NCBI GenBank assembly: GCA_005191415.1
Contig: SUPS01000002.1
Span: 1-34,828, forward strand
Source: Candidatus Helarchaeota ASGARD archaeon Hel_GB_A
GTDB taxonomy: Archaea > Asgardarchaeota > Lokiarchaeia > Helarchaeales > HEL-GB-A
Direction of reading: 5' to 3'
Length of the DNA stretch: 34,828 nucleotides
Both the position numbers and the translations under genes were made by a program. The notes beneath the pieces were generated by a model, which was not told the origin of the DNA, made no database searches, and saw only the letters and a program-made list of their open reading frames with translations. Positions 24,179 to 33,122 of the stretch are shown piece after piece (positions within the stretch are counted from its first letter, which is position 1; each line of letters starts with the position of its first letter).

Positions 24179-25753
24179 TTAATCAAAAATGAAATTCTCG
24201 ATTTTTTTAATCGTAGTGTCTACCAAAGCTAAGAGTTGTTTTTTATCAAAGAGCATATAAACAGTTATGCGAGGAATTTGCTTTAATCCTATGGATTTTA
24301 AGGAGAAAATAATTCTATTCATATATTGGACAAATTGTTGAAAAGATAATTGATGATCAACAAATTTGGATTCAAGGATTTTAAGAGCGGTAAGTTTTTT
24401 CCATAAGGCGAGAAGTATATCGAGCTCTTTAGCTTCGTAACCAAAAATTGGATGATCAAAGACAAGTCCCTTTGCGATTGTAGGATCGTAATTCTCCAAA
24501 TTTGGGCTTAATTTCCCTTGGGATTCTAATTCTTTCCAAAGAGGGGTTGATGGAAATGGAGTTGCTTTATAGATAGAAATTATTATCCTATCTGGGGCTA
24601 ATTCTCGCAATTTATAAGCATATTCCAATGTATTTTTTATAGCGTTCATATTTTCAAAGGGGAACCCAACTATGAAAGAAACAATAATTCGTTGGACATT
24701 GGCTTTTATACATGCTTTAACGGCATTAATCGTACTATCTAACTTATATTTTTTTCCGATGTTCAATAGACTATCGGGATCACCGCTTTCACCCCCAATA
24801 TAGGTAGCAAAGAAACCAGTATTAACCATGGCTTTTAAAAGATCATAAGTTAAATCAGTTGCACGAGTTAAGGCAGCCCAAGGAATATCAATTTTAGATT
24901 TTTTCTTTAAAGAGCAGAAATTTAATACATGTTTCTTTGAAGTGGTAAAATTATTATCAACAAATGTTATGTATGTATCCTCTGCATGAAAAATTTTCGG
25001 GAAAAGTTCTTCTATTCTTAATATTTCTTGAATTAGACGTTCGGGAGTTTTAGTGCGCCATTTGGAACCTAAAATAGTGCGAGCGCTACAAAAATTACAA
25101 GCGACAGGACACCCTCTACTGCCTTCGAGAGGAATTCGATACGATCGAGGATATGAAAAAGCACCTAATTCGTCGTATTTTTTCATAAATAAGTCATAGT
25201 AAGTCTTTAGATTAGATAATTCAAAAGCAGGAATGGGTAAATTATCTAAATTTTCTATAAATCTTGGTTTATTTATTTTAATCCTTTTATTTTCTTTAAA
25301 AATTAGACCATCTATATCAGATATTTGGCGATTATTGTCTAATCTATCAATTAATTCACTAAAAGTAAATTCACCTTCTCCTTGAATAATATAATCCACA
25401 TAGGGAGATTTTGCTAGAAGATCTTTTGTAAGAGTCACATGAGGGCCCCCAAAAGTTACAATAATATTAGGATTATAGGTTTTGATTCGTTCTGCAGTTA
25501 GCAACATGATCTTATGTTGAGTAATATAACCAGTAATGCCTACTAAAGAAACATTATCTAGAAAATTTTCTAATGATTTTCCTGCTTCTTGCAATAAGAT
25601 TTCATCAAGTATCTGAACATTAAAACCAGACTTTTTAATTTGTGCAGCAATATTCAATAATCCGAGCGGGTAATGGTACAATTCTAGAAGATTTGGGCTT
25701 TTTGGGCTAACATTTGGAAAAGTGGGACGATACAATAAAACTTTATTTATCAT
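24179..25753 (-). CDS. B12-binding-domain radical SAM protein
   Basis: A 524-residue enzyme with an N-terminal cobalamin-binding-type Rossmann domain (about 1-140: LLNIAAQIKKSGFNVQILDE, VTFGGPHVTLTKDLL, YIIQGEGEFTFSELID) and a radical-SAM barrel with Cys215, Cys219 and Cys222 (GCPVACNFC). The DxHxxG cobalamin-ligating motif is not obvious, as in many of this class, so base-off B12 binding is uncertain. Class members methylate unreactive carbons or rearrange rings in cofactor, lipid or natural-product synthesis. It is the last gene of a minus-strand run that starts with the thiolase and mutase genes. The N-terminal LELYHYPLGLLNIA segment is typical. The product is unknown. Confidence 0.88.
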   Translation of the reverse strand: MINKVLLYRPTFPNVSPKSPNLLELYHYPLGLLNIAAQIKKSGFNVQILDEILLQEAGKSLENFLDNVSLVGITGYITQHKIMLLTAERIKTYNPNIIVTFGGPHVTLTKDLLAKSPYVDYIIQGEGEFTFSELIDRLDNNRQISDIDGLIFKENKRIKINKPRFIENLDNLPIPAFELSNLKTYYDLFMKKYDELGAFSYPRSYRIPLEGSRGCPVACNFCSARTILGSKWRTKTPERLIQEILRIEELFPKIFHAEDTYITFVDNNFTTSKKHVLNFCSLKKKSKIDIPWAALTRATDLTYDLLKAMVNTGFFATYIGGESGDPDSLLNIGKKYKLDSTINAVKACIKANVQRIIVSFIVGFPFENMNAIKNTLEYAYKLRELAPDRIIISIYKATPFPSTPLWKELESQGKLSPNLENYDPTIAKGLVFDHPIFGYEAKELDILLALWKKLTALKILESKFVDHQLSFQQFVQYMNRIIFSLKSIGLKQIPRITVYMLFDKKQLLALVDTTIKKIENFIFD

Positions 25754-25827
25754 TCTTATGCCTCTGGATGAAAATATTTAATGGATTCAGAATGGAAGTC
25801 GATACTTAAATTTTTAAAAAAAAGAAT

Positions 25828-26529
25828 TTAAACTCCAAGTTTCCTTGGGACATCGATCAGCCCTTTTAGTTGAGAAAGATTTGCATAAAAGTTCTTAAGA
25901 TATTTAAGGCTCAATTTTTGTGCTTGATGATATGTTTGAATTTCGTAGATCAAATTTTTTAAGATAGAAAAATAAATGGAGAGCGAATCTTGGGCGAATT
26001 TTGTTTGATATGAGTTTAAATCGCTGAGAATTAGGGGAATAAATTCTTGTTTTATTATTGAAAAGATGATTGCTTCCAAAAGAGATGATATTTCATCATC
26101 ATTTTTCTTCAATGAGAGGATAACTTTTCGTGCGGCATGGAATTTTCTTTGAAGAATGAAAAACAGTGCTTTACCAAGAGAACTATCAGAAAAAACGTTT
26201 TCAAAAGCTTTAATTAATTGGTGAAGCAGGGTAGAAGGGGATTGAGGAGATACGCGGCAGCGTCCTTTAGCAAACATCATAACCTTTTCAATAGCATATT
26301 TTGTATTCAAGTATTGAATTAATAGAATTCCAATGAACATCGATTTAATGTTATTGTTAGAAAGAGTAGAATTCAAAAAATTGTTCAAATCAGAGCTAAT
26401 TCGATAGATTATTTCGAGAAATGATGGAACAATCTTACCTTCGGGAATCTTACGTGCTTGAACTATTAAATCCATCCAAATTTTAATTTCAGGTTTTAAT
26501 TTATCTAAAGAGAAAGTGAAATTGCTCAT
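25828..26529 (-). CDS. Helical protein of unknown function in the mutase operon
   Basis: A 233-residue, almost wholly alpha-helical protein with few charged clusters and no signal peptide or recognised motif. It contains SSLGKALFFILQRKFHAARK and a DDEISSLLEAIIFSIIKQEF segment, reminiscent of helical-repeat proteins. It sits 66 bases after the mutase gene and 74 bases before the radical SAM gene on the same strand, so a role linked to either is plausible. The start is uncertain (Met at 26529 or 26547). It is not the B12-binding small subunit of the mutase, which would have a Rossmann fold with DxHxxG. Confidence 0.6.
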   Translation of the reverse strand: MSNFTFSLDKLKPEIKIWMDLIVQARKIPEGKIVPSFLEIIYRISSDLNNFLNSTLSNNNIKSMFIGILLIQYLNTKYAIEKVMMFAKGRCRVSPQSPSTLLHQLIKAFENVFSDSSLGKALFFILQRKFHAARKVILSLKKNDDEISSLLEAIIFSIIKQEFIPLILSDLNSYQTKFAQDSLSIYFSILKNLIYEIQTYHQAQKLSLKYLKNFYANLSQLKGLIDVPRKLGV

Positions 26530-26595
26530 GGTGGCAGAGCATCTCAAGGATCTAATGGGTTTTTTGAAAAAAGCGAAATATTGGAATTATATCTT

Positions 26596-28272
26596 TTAGA
26601 AAGGAGATGGGGCTTTATAAACACCGAATACTTCACGAAGTACATCACAAATTTCTTCAATAGTGGCATAACTTTTGACCGTTTCAATCATAATAGGCAT
26701 GATATTTTCGTCAGATTGGGCGACTCGTTTTAATTCAGCTAATTTTGATTGGACAAGTGATTCGTCTCGGTTTCTCTTCAATTCATTAAGAGATTCTATG
26801 GCTCGTTTTTCGATGTCTTTATCTAGTTGGAAGAGATTTAATTTCAATTCTTCTTCTATTTGAAATATATTGACTCCTATAACTTTTTCTTCGCCACTTT
26901 CAATCTTTTTCTGATTTAAATAGGCATTTTGTGCAATTTCTTTTTGAATATAACCTTTTTCGATGGCAACAGGCATACCGCCCATCTCATCTATCTTGTT
27001 AATGTATTTCATTGCCTCTTCTTCGAGTTTGGCAGTGAGATATTCAACATAATAGGATCCTCCAAGAGGATCAACGACATCGGTAACGCCCATTTCATAA
27101 GCGAGCACTTGTTGAGTTCTTAAGGAGAGACGAACGGATTCTTCCGTGGGAATAGCTAATGCTTCATCAGGACCACATGCATGGAGCGATTGGGTGCCTC
27201 CGAGAACTGCAGCGAGAGCTTCAATTGCTACGCGCACAATATTTACTTCAGGTTGTTGGGCGGTTAATGTTCCTCCCGCGGTTTGAGTATGAAAACGGAG
27301 AAGCATAGATCTAGGATTTTTGGCCTTGAATCGATTCTTTACAATTCTAGCCCATAATCTTCGAGCTGCCCGCAACTTAGCAACTTCTTCAAAGAAATGC
27401 CTATGAGTGCAAAACATGAAGGAGAGTCTAGGAGCAAAGTCATCAATATCAATCCCACGTTTTAATACCTCTTCAACATACGCAATACCATTTGCCAAAG
27501 TAAATGCGATTTCTTGGATAGCGTTCGCCCCAGCTTCACGCATATGATAGCCACAGATGCTAATGGCGTTGAAGCGAGGTAAATGTTGAGAACAATATTC
27601 AATAACATCAGCTGTTAATCGTAAAGCTGGCTTTGGGGGGAAAATATAAGCACCGCGAGCCACATATTCTTTCAAAATATCATTTTGAACGGTCCCTGTT
27701 AACTTTTCTGGTGGAACACCTTGTTTCTCGCCTACTGCGATGTACATCGCTAGAAGAACGGCAGTTGGAGCATTAATGGTCATACTTGTGGATACCTTAT
27801 CAAGGGGAATATCTTGAAATACTATTTCAAAATCTTTTAGAGAATTAATCGTAACACCTACTCTACCAACTTCGCCTTGACTCAGCGGATTATCTGAATT
27901 ATATCCCATTTGAGTAGGTAAATCAAAAGCGACAGAAAGCCCTCTTTGCCCCTGAGAGATCAAATACTTGAACCGTTTATTAGTTTGGATTGCATCGGCA
28001 AATCCTGCATATTGCCGCATAGTCCAAATTCTACCACGATACATTGTGGGATAAATCCCTCGTGTGAAGGGGTAGTCGCCTGGAAACCCTAAATCAGGTA
28101 AATAATCTAAATTTTTATTATCTTCAGGGGTGTAAATTTGCTTTAATGGAATTCCTGATGAAGTTTCAAATTTTTCTTTTAATTCCCCTTTTTGAAGGAA
28201 TTTTGCTAATATTTTTTCTTCCCATTCTTTTCTTTTAGCTTCTACTTCTTGAAGCGTTTTTTCTGAAAACAT
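26596..28272 (-). CDS. mcmA1: Methylmalonyl-CoA mutase, large (catalytic) subunit
   Basis: Interconverts methylmalonyl-CoA and succinyl-CoA by a B12 radical mechanism. At 558 residues it is the TIM-barrel catalytic chain only; the B12-binding small subunit must be elsewhere, as in other archaea. The specificity residues for methylmalonyl-CoA are present: Tyr88 in RQYAGF and Arg206 in KEYVARGAYIFPP, matching Tyr89 and Arg207 of the Propionibacterium enzyme and arguing against isobutyryl-CoA mutase. Other blocks are GQRGLSVAFDLPTQMGY, GTVQNDILKEY, SICGYHMREAGA and RFHTQTAGGTLTAQQPEVN. One oddity is HACGPDEAL, where most mutases have TNSxDEA. It is downstream of the thiolase and DUF35 genes. Confidence 0.93.
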   Translation of the reverse strand: MFSEKTLQEVEAKRKEWEEKILAKFLQKGELKEKFETSSGIPLKQIYTPEDNKNLDYLPDLGFPGDYPFTRGIYPTMYRGRIWTMRQYAGFADAIQTNKRFKYLISQGQRGLSVAFDLPTQMGYNSDNPLSQGEVGRVGVTINSLKDFEIVFQDIPLDKVSTSMTINAPTAVLLAMYIAVGEKQGVPPEKLTGTVQNDILKEYVARGAYIFPPKPALRLTADVIEYCSQHLPRFNAISICGYHMREAGANAIQEIAFTLANGIAYVEEVLKRGIDIDDFAPRLSFMFCTHRHFFEEVAKLRAARRLWARIVKNRFKAKNPRSMLLRFHTQTAGGTLTAQQPEVNIVRVAIEALAAVLGGTQSLHACGPDEALAIPTEESVRLSLRTQQVLAYEMGVTDVVDPLGGSYYVEYLTAKLEEEAMKYINKIDEMGGMPVAIEKGYIQKEIAQNAYLNQKKIESGEEKVIGVNIFQIEEELKLNLFQLDKDIEKRAIESLNELKRNRDESLVQSKLAELKRVAQSDENIMPIMIETVKSYATIEEICDVLREVFGVYKAPSPF

Positions 28273-28298
28273 ATATTATCACCTAATCAAGTTATCAT

Positions 28299-28649
28299 CT
28301 AAATAGGCTGGTATAGTATGCCTGATACAGGCTGTCCGTCTAGATTATCGGTTAACTTCCCGAATATAGGCTTTAGTTTCATACCAACCTTCAAATTTTC
28401 GGTAGTTGTAATTTGCCCTAGTGCCCTTATACCATTAGAGAACTCTACAATTCCAAGGGCATAGGCTTTTTTATCACGAAATTCAGCAGGAGGAGCCTTT
28501 AAGATAGTATAAGTTAAGAGAATGCACTCGCCTGAAGACTGTATCGTGTCAAATTCGGTGTTTTTACATTGAAGACATCGAAGATGATCAGGATGTTGCA
28601 ATTTTCCGCATTTTTTACATTTTTTCCAGGTAATTATAGTTTCACTCAT
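28299..28649 (-). CDS. DUF35 OB-fold/zinc-ribbon acyl-CoA-associated protein
   Basis: A 116-residue partner protein for thiolase-type enzymes. The N-terminal rubredoxin-like zinc ribbon has two CxxC pairs, CKKCGKLQHPDHLRCLQCKN. The C-terminal OB-fold (about 45-115) contains LLTYTILKAPPAEF and ALGIVEFSNGIRALGQ. In archaeal thiolase/HMG-CoA synthase complexes the DUF35 protein holds the two enzymes together and binds CoA. Here the thiolase gene lies directly upstream and no HMG-CoA synthase is present. I chose the ATG at 28649, with GGATGTGA about 7 bases upstream and overlapping the thiolase end, over a GTG at 28658. Confidence 0.9.
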   Translation of the reverse strand: MSETIITWKKCKKCGKLQHPDHLRCLQCKNTEFDTIQSSGECILLTYTILKAPPAEFRDKKAYALGIVEFSNGIRALGQITTTENLKVGMKLKPIFGKLTDNLDGQPVSGILYQPI

Positions 28650-28654
28650 AAAGT

Positions 28655-29818
28655 TCACATCCTTTCAACTAAAATACTTACTATGTTATTACCAAACCCT
28701 CCAAAGTTACAGGTTATGCCAGTTTTAGCATTTTCGACTTGCCTTTTTCCGGCTTCATTTCTTAGCTGCCAAACCAACTCAATAACTTGAGCAATTCCAG
28801 TGGCACCAAGTGGATGCCCTCGCGCTTTCAGACCGCCTGAAGGATTTATCGGAATTTTACCACCAATTTCCGTCAGCCCCTCGTAAGCCGCTTTTGCGCC
28901 TTCTCCCTTTTTGAAGAACCCAATATCCTCACTCTCTATCGCCTCAAGAATTGCAAAAGCATCATGTAATTCAGCTACGTCTATATCTTCGGGGTTTTTT
29001 TTCGCCATAGTGTAAGCTTGTTGGGAACATATTTGCAATGCCTTCAGTACCGTAATATCTTCGCGTTCATAAATAATATGTGTATCCGTGGCTTGCCCCA
29101 CACCAGTGACCAGCACGGGAGTATCGCAATATTTTTTTGCTACTTCGGCAGGACACATAACCATTGCGGCGCCGCCATCCGAAATTGGACAAATATCATA
29201 AAGTTGGAGTGGGTCAGCTATAATTGGAGAAGCTAGGGCTTTTTCGAGTGTAACTTCTTTTTGAAAATGAGCATAAGGATTGTTAAGTCCATTTCGATGA
29301 TTTTTCACAGCAATACTTGTAATCCATTCTTTAAGTACATTATATTTCTCCATATATGCCCTAGTTAATAGCCCAGCAAAGGAGGGAAGTGAAACCCCAT
29401 GAATTCGTTCCGCTGTATGATGAGTAATAGTTGCTACCGCGGAGGTGACAAAGCCTGGCGTACTAATATGCGTCATTTTTTCAGCGCCTGCTACCAAAAC
29501 CATGTCACAAGCCCCTGAGGCAATTGCATAAAAGGCATTTTTGATCGCAGACCCTCCCGAAGCAGGACCATTTTTAATATGATCTGCTGCGGCAGGAATT
29601 AAATTGATACGGTCTGCCAAGGCGCTTGCTATACCCGTCATATGATTCAGCGTCTCTGCACACATACAGGCAACATAGATAGCATCAAAGTCGGATTCTG
29701 CAGTATTTGAATCATGTATTGCTTTTAATGAAGATTCACATAATAAATCCATCAGATCCTTATCAGATAGCTTTCCAAATTTGGTCATTCCAACTCCAAT
29801 TATTGCTACATCTCGCAT
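28655..29818 (-). CDS. Thiolase-like acyl-CoA protein lacking the nucleophilic cysteine
   Basis: A 387-residue thiolase-superfamily protein of the archaeal type paired with DUF35. The fold blocks are clear: DVAIIGVGMTKFG, VLVAGAEKMTH, PISDGGAAMVM, VAELHDAFAILEAIE, GGLKARGHPLGATG (catalytic His) and CNFGGFGNN (the second Cys). The place of the N-terminal nucleophilic cysteine, usually in a CASGG-type motif near residue 85, reads NGPASGGSA, so Pro85 replaces Cys. That should stop ordinary acyl-enzyme thiolysis or Claisen condensation, unless another residue takes over. It may be a scaffold or a non-thiolase acyl-CoA enzyme. I chose the Met at 29818 (GTGGT upstream); a start 16 codons earlier adds a non-homologous tail. 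First gene of the mutase operon. Confidence 0.85.
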   Translation of the reverse strand: MRDVAIIGVGMTKFGKLSDKDLMDLLCESSLKAIHDSNTAESDFDAIYVACMCAETLNHMTGIASALADRINLIPAAADHIKNGPASGGSAIKNAFYAIASGACDMVLVAGAEKMTHISTPGFVTSAVATITHHTAERIHGVSLPSFAGLLTRAYMEKYNVLKEWITSIAVKNHRNGLNNPYAHFQKEVTLEKALASPIIADPLQLYDICPISDGGAAMVMCPAEVAKKYCDTPVLVTGVGQATDTHIIYEREDITVLKALQICSQQAYTMAKKNPEDIDVAELHDAFAILEAIESEDIGFFKKGEGAKAAYEGLTEIGGKIPINPSGGLKARGHPLGATGIAQVIELVWQLRNEAGKRQVENAKTGITCNFGGFGNNIVSILVERM

Positions 29819-29900
29819 AGTACCACTTTTGATTCTATGGATCAAACTATTAATTAAATTTCCCACTAGGTAAATAGAAGAAAAAATCGGGGAAATTCAG

Positions 29901-30593
29901 ATGCCTCAAGATATCAGTAAAGATCCACGAGTTTTAATGGTAGAATACGTATTAAAACGACTAAAGGAATTGACTATTACTAAAAGATATAAACTTCCTG
30001 CCAGTAAAGAAAAGACATTGGAAGCTATTAATAAAATGAATTCAAGCATTAAGACTATTAAATTCAGTTATATTGCACCAGAGGATCTCATTAATGATCG
30101 AATGATAAAAGAATTTGATTTAATGGCAAACCAGTTCTGGGATGCCATTCTAAAAAATTATAAAGAAATTGAGAAAAATAAGTTAATTGCGCTTGAATTA
30201 AAGTTTATTTTTAATATTTTACGAGGCTTTAGAGACCGGCTGAAATTGGGGAATACAATTACGTTAGATAAAGCGATTGATATTATTGCAGTGAAAATCA
30301 TTTCTATCACAAAATTAGACAAGAAAGGGACCTTAAATGTGTGTCGAGTTGGCAATGGAGAAGAAATTATCAGTATTGTTACGAATTTAACAAATTTAAA
30401 GAAAGATATAGTTGTTCCAGCTGCGATCTTGCCTCCAAGAGAATTTGGATCTGAAATCAGTGAAGCAATGTTTTGTTCCAATCAGGATTTACTCGAAATG
30501 CATGGATATGTAGGTGAACGCGTTCTAAATCTACCGGAAACTAATTTAAAGGAAGTTCGTCAGCACGTAATGACTCTTTTGAAGGATATTTAA
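29901..30593 (+). CDS. Predicted RNA-binding protein with C-terminal EMAP/tRNA-binding-like domain
   Basis: A 230-residue protein with a helical N-terminal half (1-140) and a C-terminal OB-fold-like part (about 140-205). The segment NVCRVGNGEEIISIVTNL, followed by KKDIVVPAAILPPREFGSEI and SEAMFCS, resembles the tRNA-binding EMAP domain of MetRS, PheT and Arc1p. The layout fits the archaeal family of predicted RNA-binding proteins with a C-terminal EMAP domain (COG2517), whose function is not established. The ribosome-binding site CGGGGAA lies about 8 bases before the ATG. It diverges from the thiolase operon with 82 bases between starts, and HdrA follows 102 bases later. Confidence 0.68.
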   Translation: MPQDISKDPRVLMVEYVLKRLKELTITKRYKLPASKEKTLEAINKMNSSIKTIKFSYIAPEDLINDRMIKEFDLMANQFWDAILKNYKEIEKNKLIALELKFIFNILRGFRDRLKLGNTITLDKAIDIIAVKIISITKLDKKGTLNVCRVGNGEEIISIVTNLTNLKKDIVVPAAILPPREFGSEISEAMFCSNQDLLEMHGYVGERVLNLPETNLKEVRQHVMTLLKDI

Positions 30594-30670
30594 AAAATTA
30601 GTAACCTTTGCAATTAAGTAATTTAGGGAATCTAGATTTCCTTTTTTTGAGAAAAACTAAATTGACTATC

Positions 30671-30678
30671 TTTAAAAG
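30671..30678 (+). promoter_or_regulatory. Candidate TATA box for hdrA
   Basis: TTTAAAAG at 30671-30678 lies 18-25 bases before the preferred hdrA ATG at 30696. That would place the transcription start at or next to the start codon, giving a leaderless message. Weak evidence, based on spacing and composition only. Confidence 0.35.
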
Positions 30679-30695
30679 TACTATACGTGAGCAAT

Positions 30696-33098
30696 ATGGC
30701 AGAACCAAAGATAGGTATTTTTCTATGCTCCTGCGGCACGAACATAGGAGGCACAATTGATTTAGAAAAAGTTAAATCGGAATTGGGAAAAAATCCGAAT
30801 TATTTTGTATTTGATGATTTATATTTATGTTCAGAAGCAGGGCTGGCGAAAATTAAAGAGAATCTCAAAGAAAAGATTGAGAGAAATGAGCTGGATAGGG
30901 TTGTTATTGCTGCTTGTACGCCAAAGCTACATGGACCTTTATTTCAAGATGTGATAAGTCAGCTAGGTATCAACCCCTGCTATATTGAATTCGCGAATGT
31001 TCGAGAACAGGATAGTTGGGTGCATCAATCCGAAGACCATGATGCTGCAACGAATAAAGCCATTGATCTTATTAAAATGGCAATTGCGCGAGTAAAAAAC
31101 GCACGACCCGTTCGAAAATCTTTTACAAAAATTGCTAAAAAAGCACTTGTAATAGGGGGCGGAATTGCCGGAATAAAAGCTAGTTTATCAATCGCAGATG
31201 CAGGATATCCGGTCTATTTAGTAGAGAAAAGTCCAAGTATTGGCGGACATATGGCAATGTATGATAAAGTATTTCCTACATTTGATTGTGCTATTTGCAT
31301 ACTTGCCCCCTTAATGGTAGAAGTAAGTAGGCACCCCAATATCACACTTTTGACAAATTCTGAAATAAAAAGAGTAGAAGGCGTTATGGGAAATTTTCAA
31401 GTGGAAATAGTAAAACATCCACGGTATATAGATGAAGAGAAATGCACTGCGAGTTGCATTGAAACTTGCTCTAAAGAATGTCCAATTGAAGTCCCAGATG
31501 CCTTCAATCAGGGATATTCTACCCGGAAAGCTATATATCTCCCATTTCCACAAGCAGTTCCATATATCGCAACTATTGATCCTAGTGCCTGTATTGGGTG
31601 TAGAGCATGCGAAGCTATGTGTGAACGGGATGCCATTGATTTCAATCAGAAAGAGGAAATACTTTCAATTGAAGTGGGTGCAATCATCGTTGCTACAGGA
31701 TTTAGGACTTTGGACCCTACACCTTTAGAGATGTTCGGATATAATGAATATGAAAACATTATTACATCTTTAGAATTGGAACGGATATTGAATCCAACCG
31801 GACCAACACGGGGAACTTTAGCTTGTCCTTCTGATGGACATTTGCCTAAAAAAATGGCTTTTCTTTTATGTGTAGGAAGTCGAGATCTTCATCCACTGGC
31901 ACATTCATATTGTTCGGGCGTTTGCTGTATGTATAGCATTAAACATGCAATAGAGATTGCAAGAAGATATGAAGATATAGAAATTTATATACTATATATA
32001 GATATTAGAACACCTGGGAAAGGATATGAAGAATTCTATTTGAAAGCCCAACAAATGAAAAATATCCATTTCATAAGAGGACGATTAGGGGAAATTTTGG
32101 AAGATCCAAAATCTAAAAAATTGATTATACGAGCAGAAGATACATTACTGTGCGAAATAATTGAGTTGGAAGTTGATTTAGTAGTTCTAGCTACGGCTAT
32201 AGAACCTTCTGAAAGTACCATGGAATTAGCTAATGTTTTAAAAGTAGTTGTGGACCATGATGGCTTTTATCAAGAAGAGCATCCAAAAATCAAGCCTGAA
32301 ACAGCATCATTACCTGGTATTTACGTGGCTGGGTGTATTCAAGGACCTAAAGATATTCAAACAACAATTCTTCAAGCTGAAGCTGCTGCCTTAAAAGTCG
32401 TAACTATGATTCAACAAGATTTACTTGAAATTAATCTATTTACCCCTACAATTGATACAGACCTCTGTCGAAAGTGTCTACTTTGTGAATTAAGCTGTGA
32501 TCGTAATGTCATCAATATCCAAAAGGATAAAATTGAAATCCGCGAGTTAGGATGTGCCGGCTGCGGAAACTGTTCTGCCGTTTGTCCAGAAAATGCCATT
32601 GATTGTGCAGTTTTCAATAATAATCAGATTATCGAGGAAATAAATGTAGTTTTAGAAGATAAAAAAGAATTTCCATTAATAATTGGATTTTTCTGCAATT
32701 GGTGTTCCTACAGTGCAGCCGATTTAGCAGGAATATTTAAAATTCAATATCCGACAAATATTCGCATTATTCGAGTATTTTGCACCGGGAGAATCAATCC
32801 GCAATTCATTATTCATGCATTTATGAAAGGGGCAGATGGGGTTTTAGTAGCTGGCTGTTATCCCCAGGATTGCCACTATCGAACTGGATTCATAAAAGCA
32901 TCACAACGTATTTCAGGATTAAAGGAATTATTAAAATCAGAAGGAATCAATCCTGAACGCCTGAAAATAGTCAGTGCATCGGCAACTGAGGCACAAAAGA
33001 TCGCAGAAGAAATCACACAATTCACTAAAAAACTTGAAACATTAGGTCCAAGTGGTATAGAAATTGCGGCTAAATCTCCAGCTAAAGAATCTGTATAG
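30696..33098 (+). CDS. hdrA: HdrA-MvhD fusion, heterodisulfide-reductase-type electron-bifurcating subunit
   Basis: An 800-residue flavin and Fe-S protein that joins HdrA to an MvhD-like domain. HdrA part: N-terminal CSCG (Cys11, Cys13), FAD motif GGGIAGIKAS near residue 155, VFPTFDCAICILAP, an inserted ferredoxin domain (TASCIETCSKECP, then CIGCRACEAMCERDAI), YCSGVCCMYSIKHA and a second ferredoxin domain near residue 590 (CRKCLLCELSCD, CAGCGNCSAVCPENAI). MvhD part, last 160 residues: FFCNWCSYSAADLAG, VFCTGRI and GCYPQDCHYR. In methanogens this pair bifurcates electrons from a hydrogenase or formate enzyme to ferredoxin and a disulfide. HdrB/HdrC and hydrogenase genes are not in the window. 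GTGA precedes the ATG at 30696 by 5 bases; a GTG three codons earlier is possible. Likely a ferredoxin-linked partner for CODH. Confidence 0.93.
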   Translation: MAEPKIGIFLCSCGTNIGGTIDLEKVKSELGKNPNYFVFDDLYLCSEAGLAKIKENLKEKIERNELDRVVIAACTPKLHGPLFQDVISQLGINPCYIEFANVREQDSWVHQSEDHDAATNKAIDLIKMAIARVKNARPVRKSFTKIAKKALVIGGGIAGIKASLSIADAGYPVYLVEKSPSIGGHMAMYDKVFPTFDCAICILAPLMVEVSRHPNITLLTNSEIKRVEGVMGNFQVEIVKHPRYIDEEKCTASCIETCSKECPIEVPDAFNQGYSTRKAIYLPFPQAVPYIATIDPSACIGCRACEAMCERDAIDFNQKEEILSIEVGAIIVATGFRTLDPTPLEMFGYNEYENIITSLELERILNPTGPTRGTLACPSDGHLPKKMAFLLCVGSRDLHPLAHSYCSGVCCMYSIKHAIEIARRYEDIEIYILYIDIRTPGKGYEEFYLKAQQMKNIHFIRGRLGEILEDPKSKKLIIRAEDTLLCEIIELEVDLVVLATAIEPSESTMELANVLKVVVDHDGFYQEEHPKIKPETASLPGIYVAGCIQGPKDIQTTILQAEAAALKVVTMIQQDLLEINLFTPTIDTDLCRKCLLCELSCDRNVINIQKDKIEIRELGCAGCGNCSAVCPENAIDCAVFNNNQIIEEINVVLEDKKEFPLIIGFFCNWCSYSAADLAGIFKIQYPTNIRIIRVFCTGRINPQFIIHAFMKGADGVLVAGCYPQDCHYRTGFIKASQRISGLKELLKSEGINPERLKIVSASATEAQKIAEEITQFTKKLETLGPSGIEIAAKSPAKESV

Positions 33099-33117
33099 CA
33101 AAAAAAGACCTTTTTTT
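33099..33117. terminator. Bidirectional poly-T/poly-A terminator between convergent genes
   Basis: Seven A (33100-33106), GACC, then seven T (33111-33117) follow the hdrA stop and precede the end of the convergent MBL gene. Each strand therefore shows a T7 tract right after its gene, the usual archaeal stop signal in both directions. Confidence 0.55.
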
Positions 33118-33122
33118 CAGTT

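Noticed and set aside
26596-28272. Isobutyryl-CoA or ethylmalonyl-CoA mutase
   Set aside because: Tyr88 and Arg206 match the methylmalonyl-CoA specificity residues.
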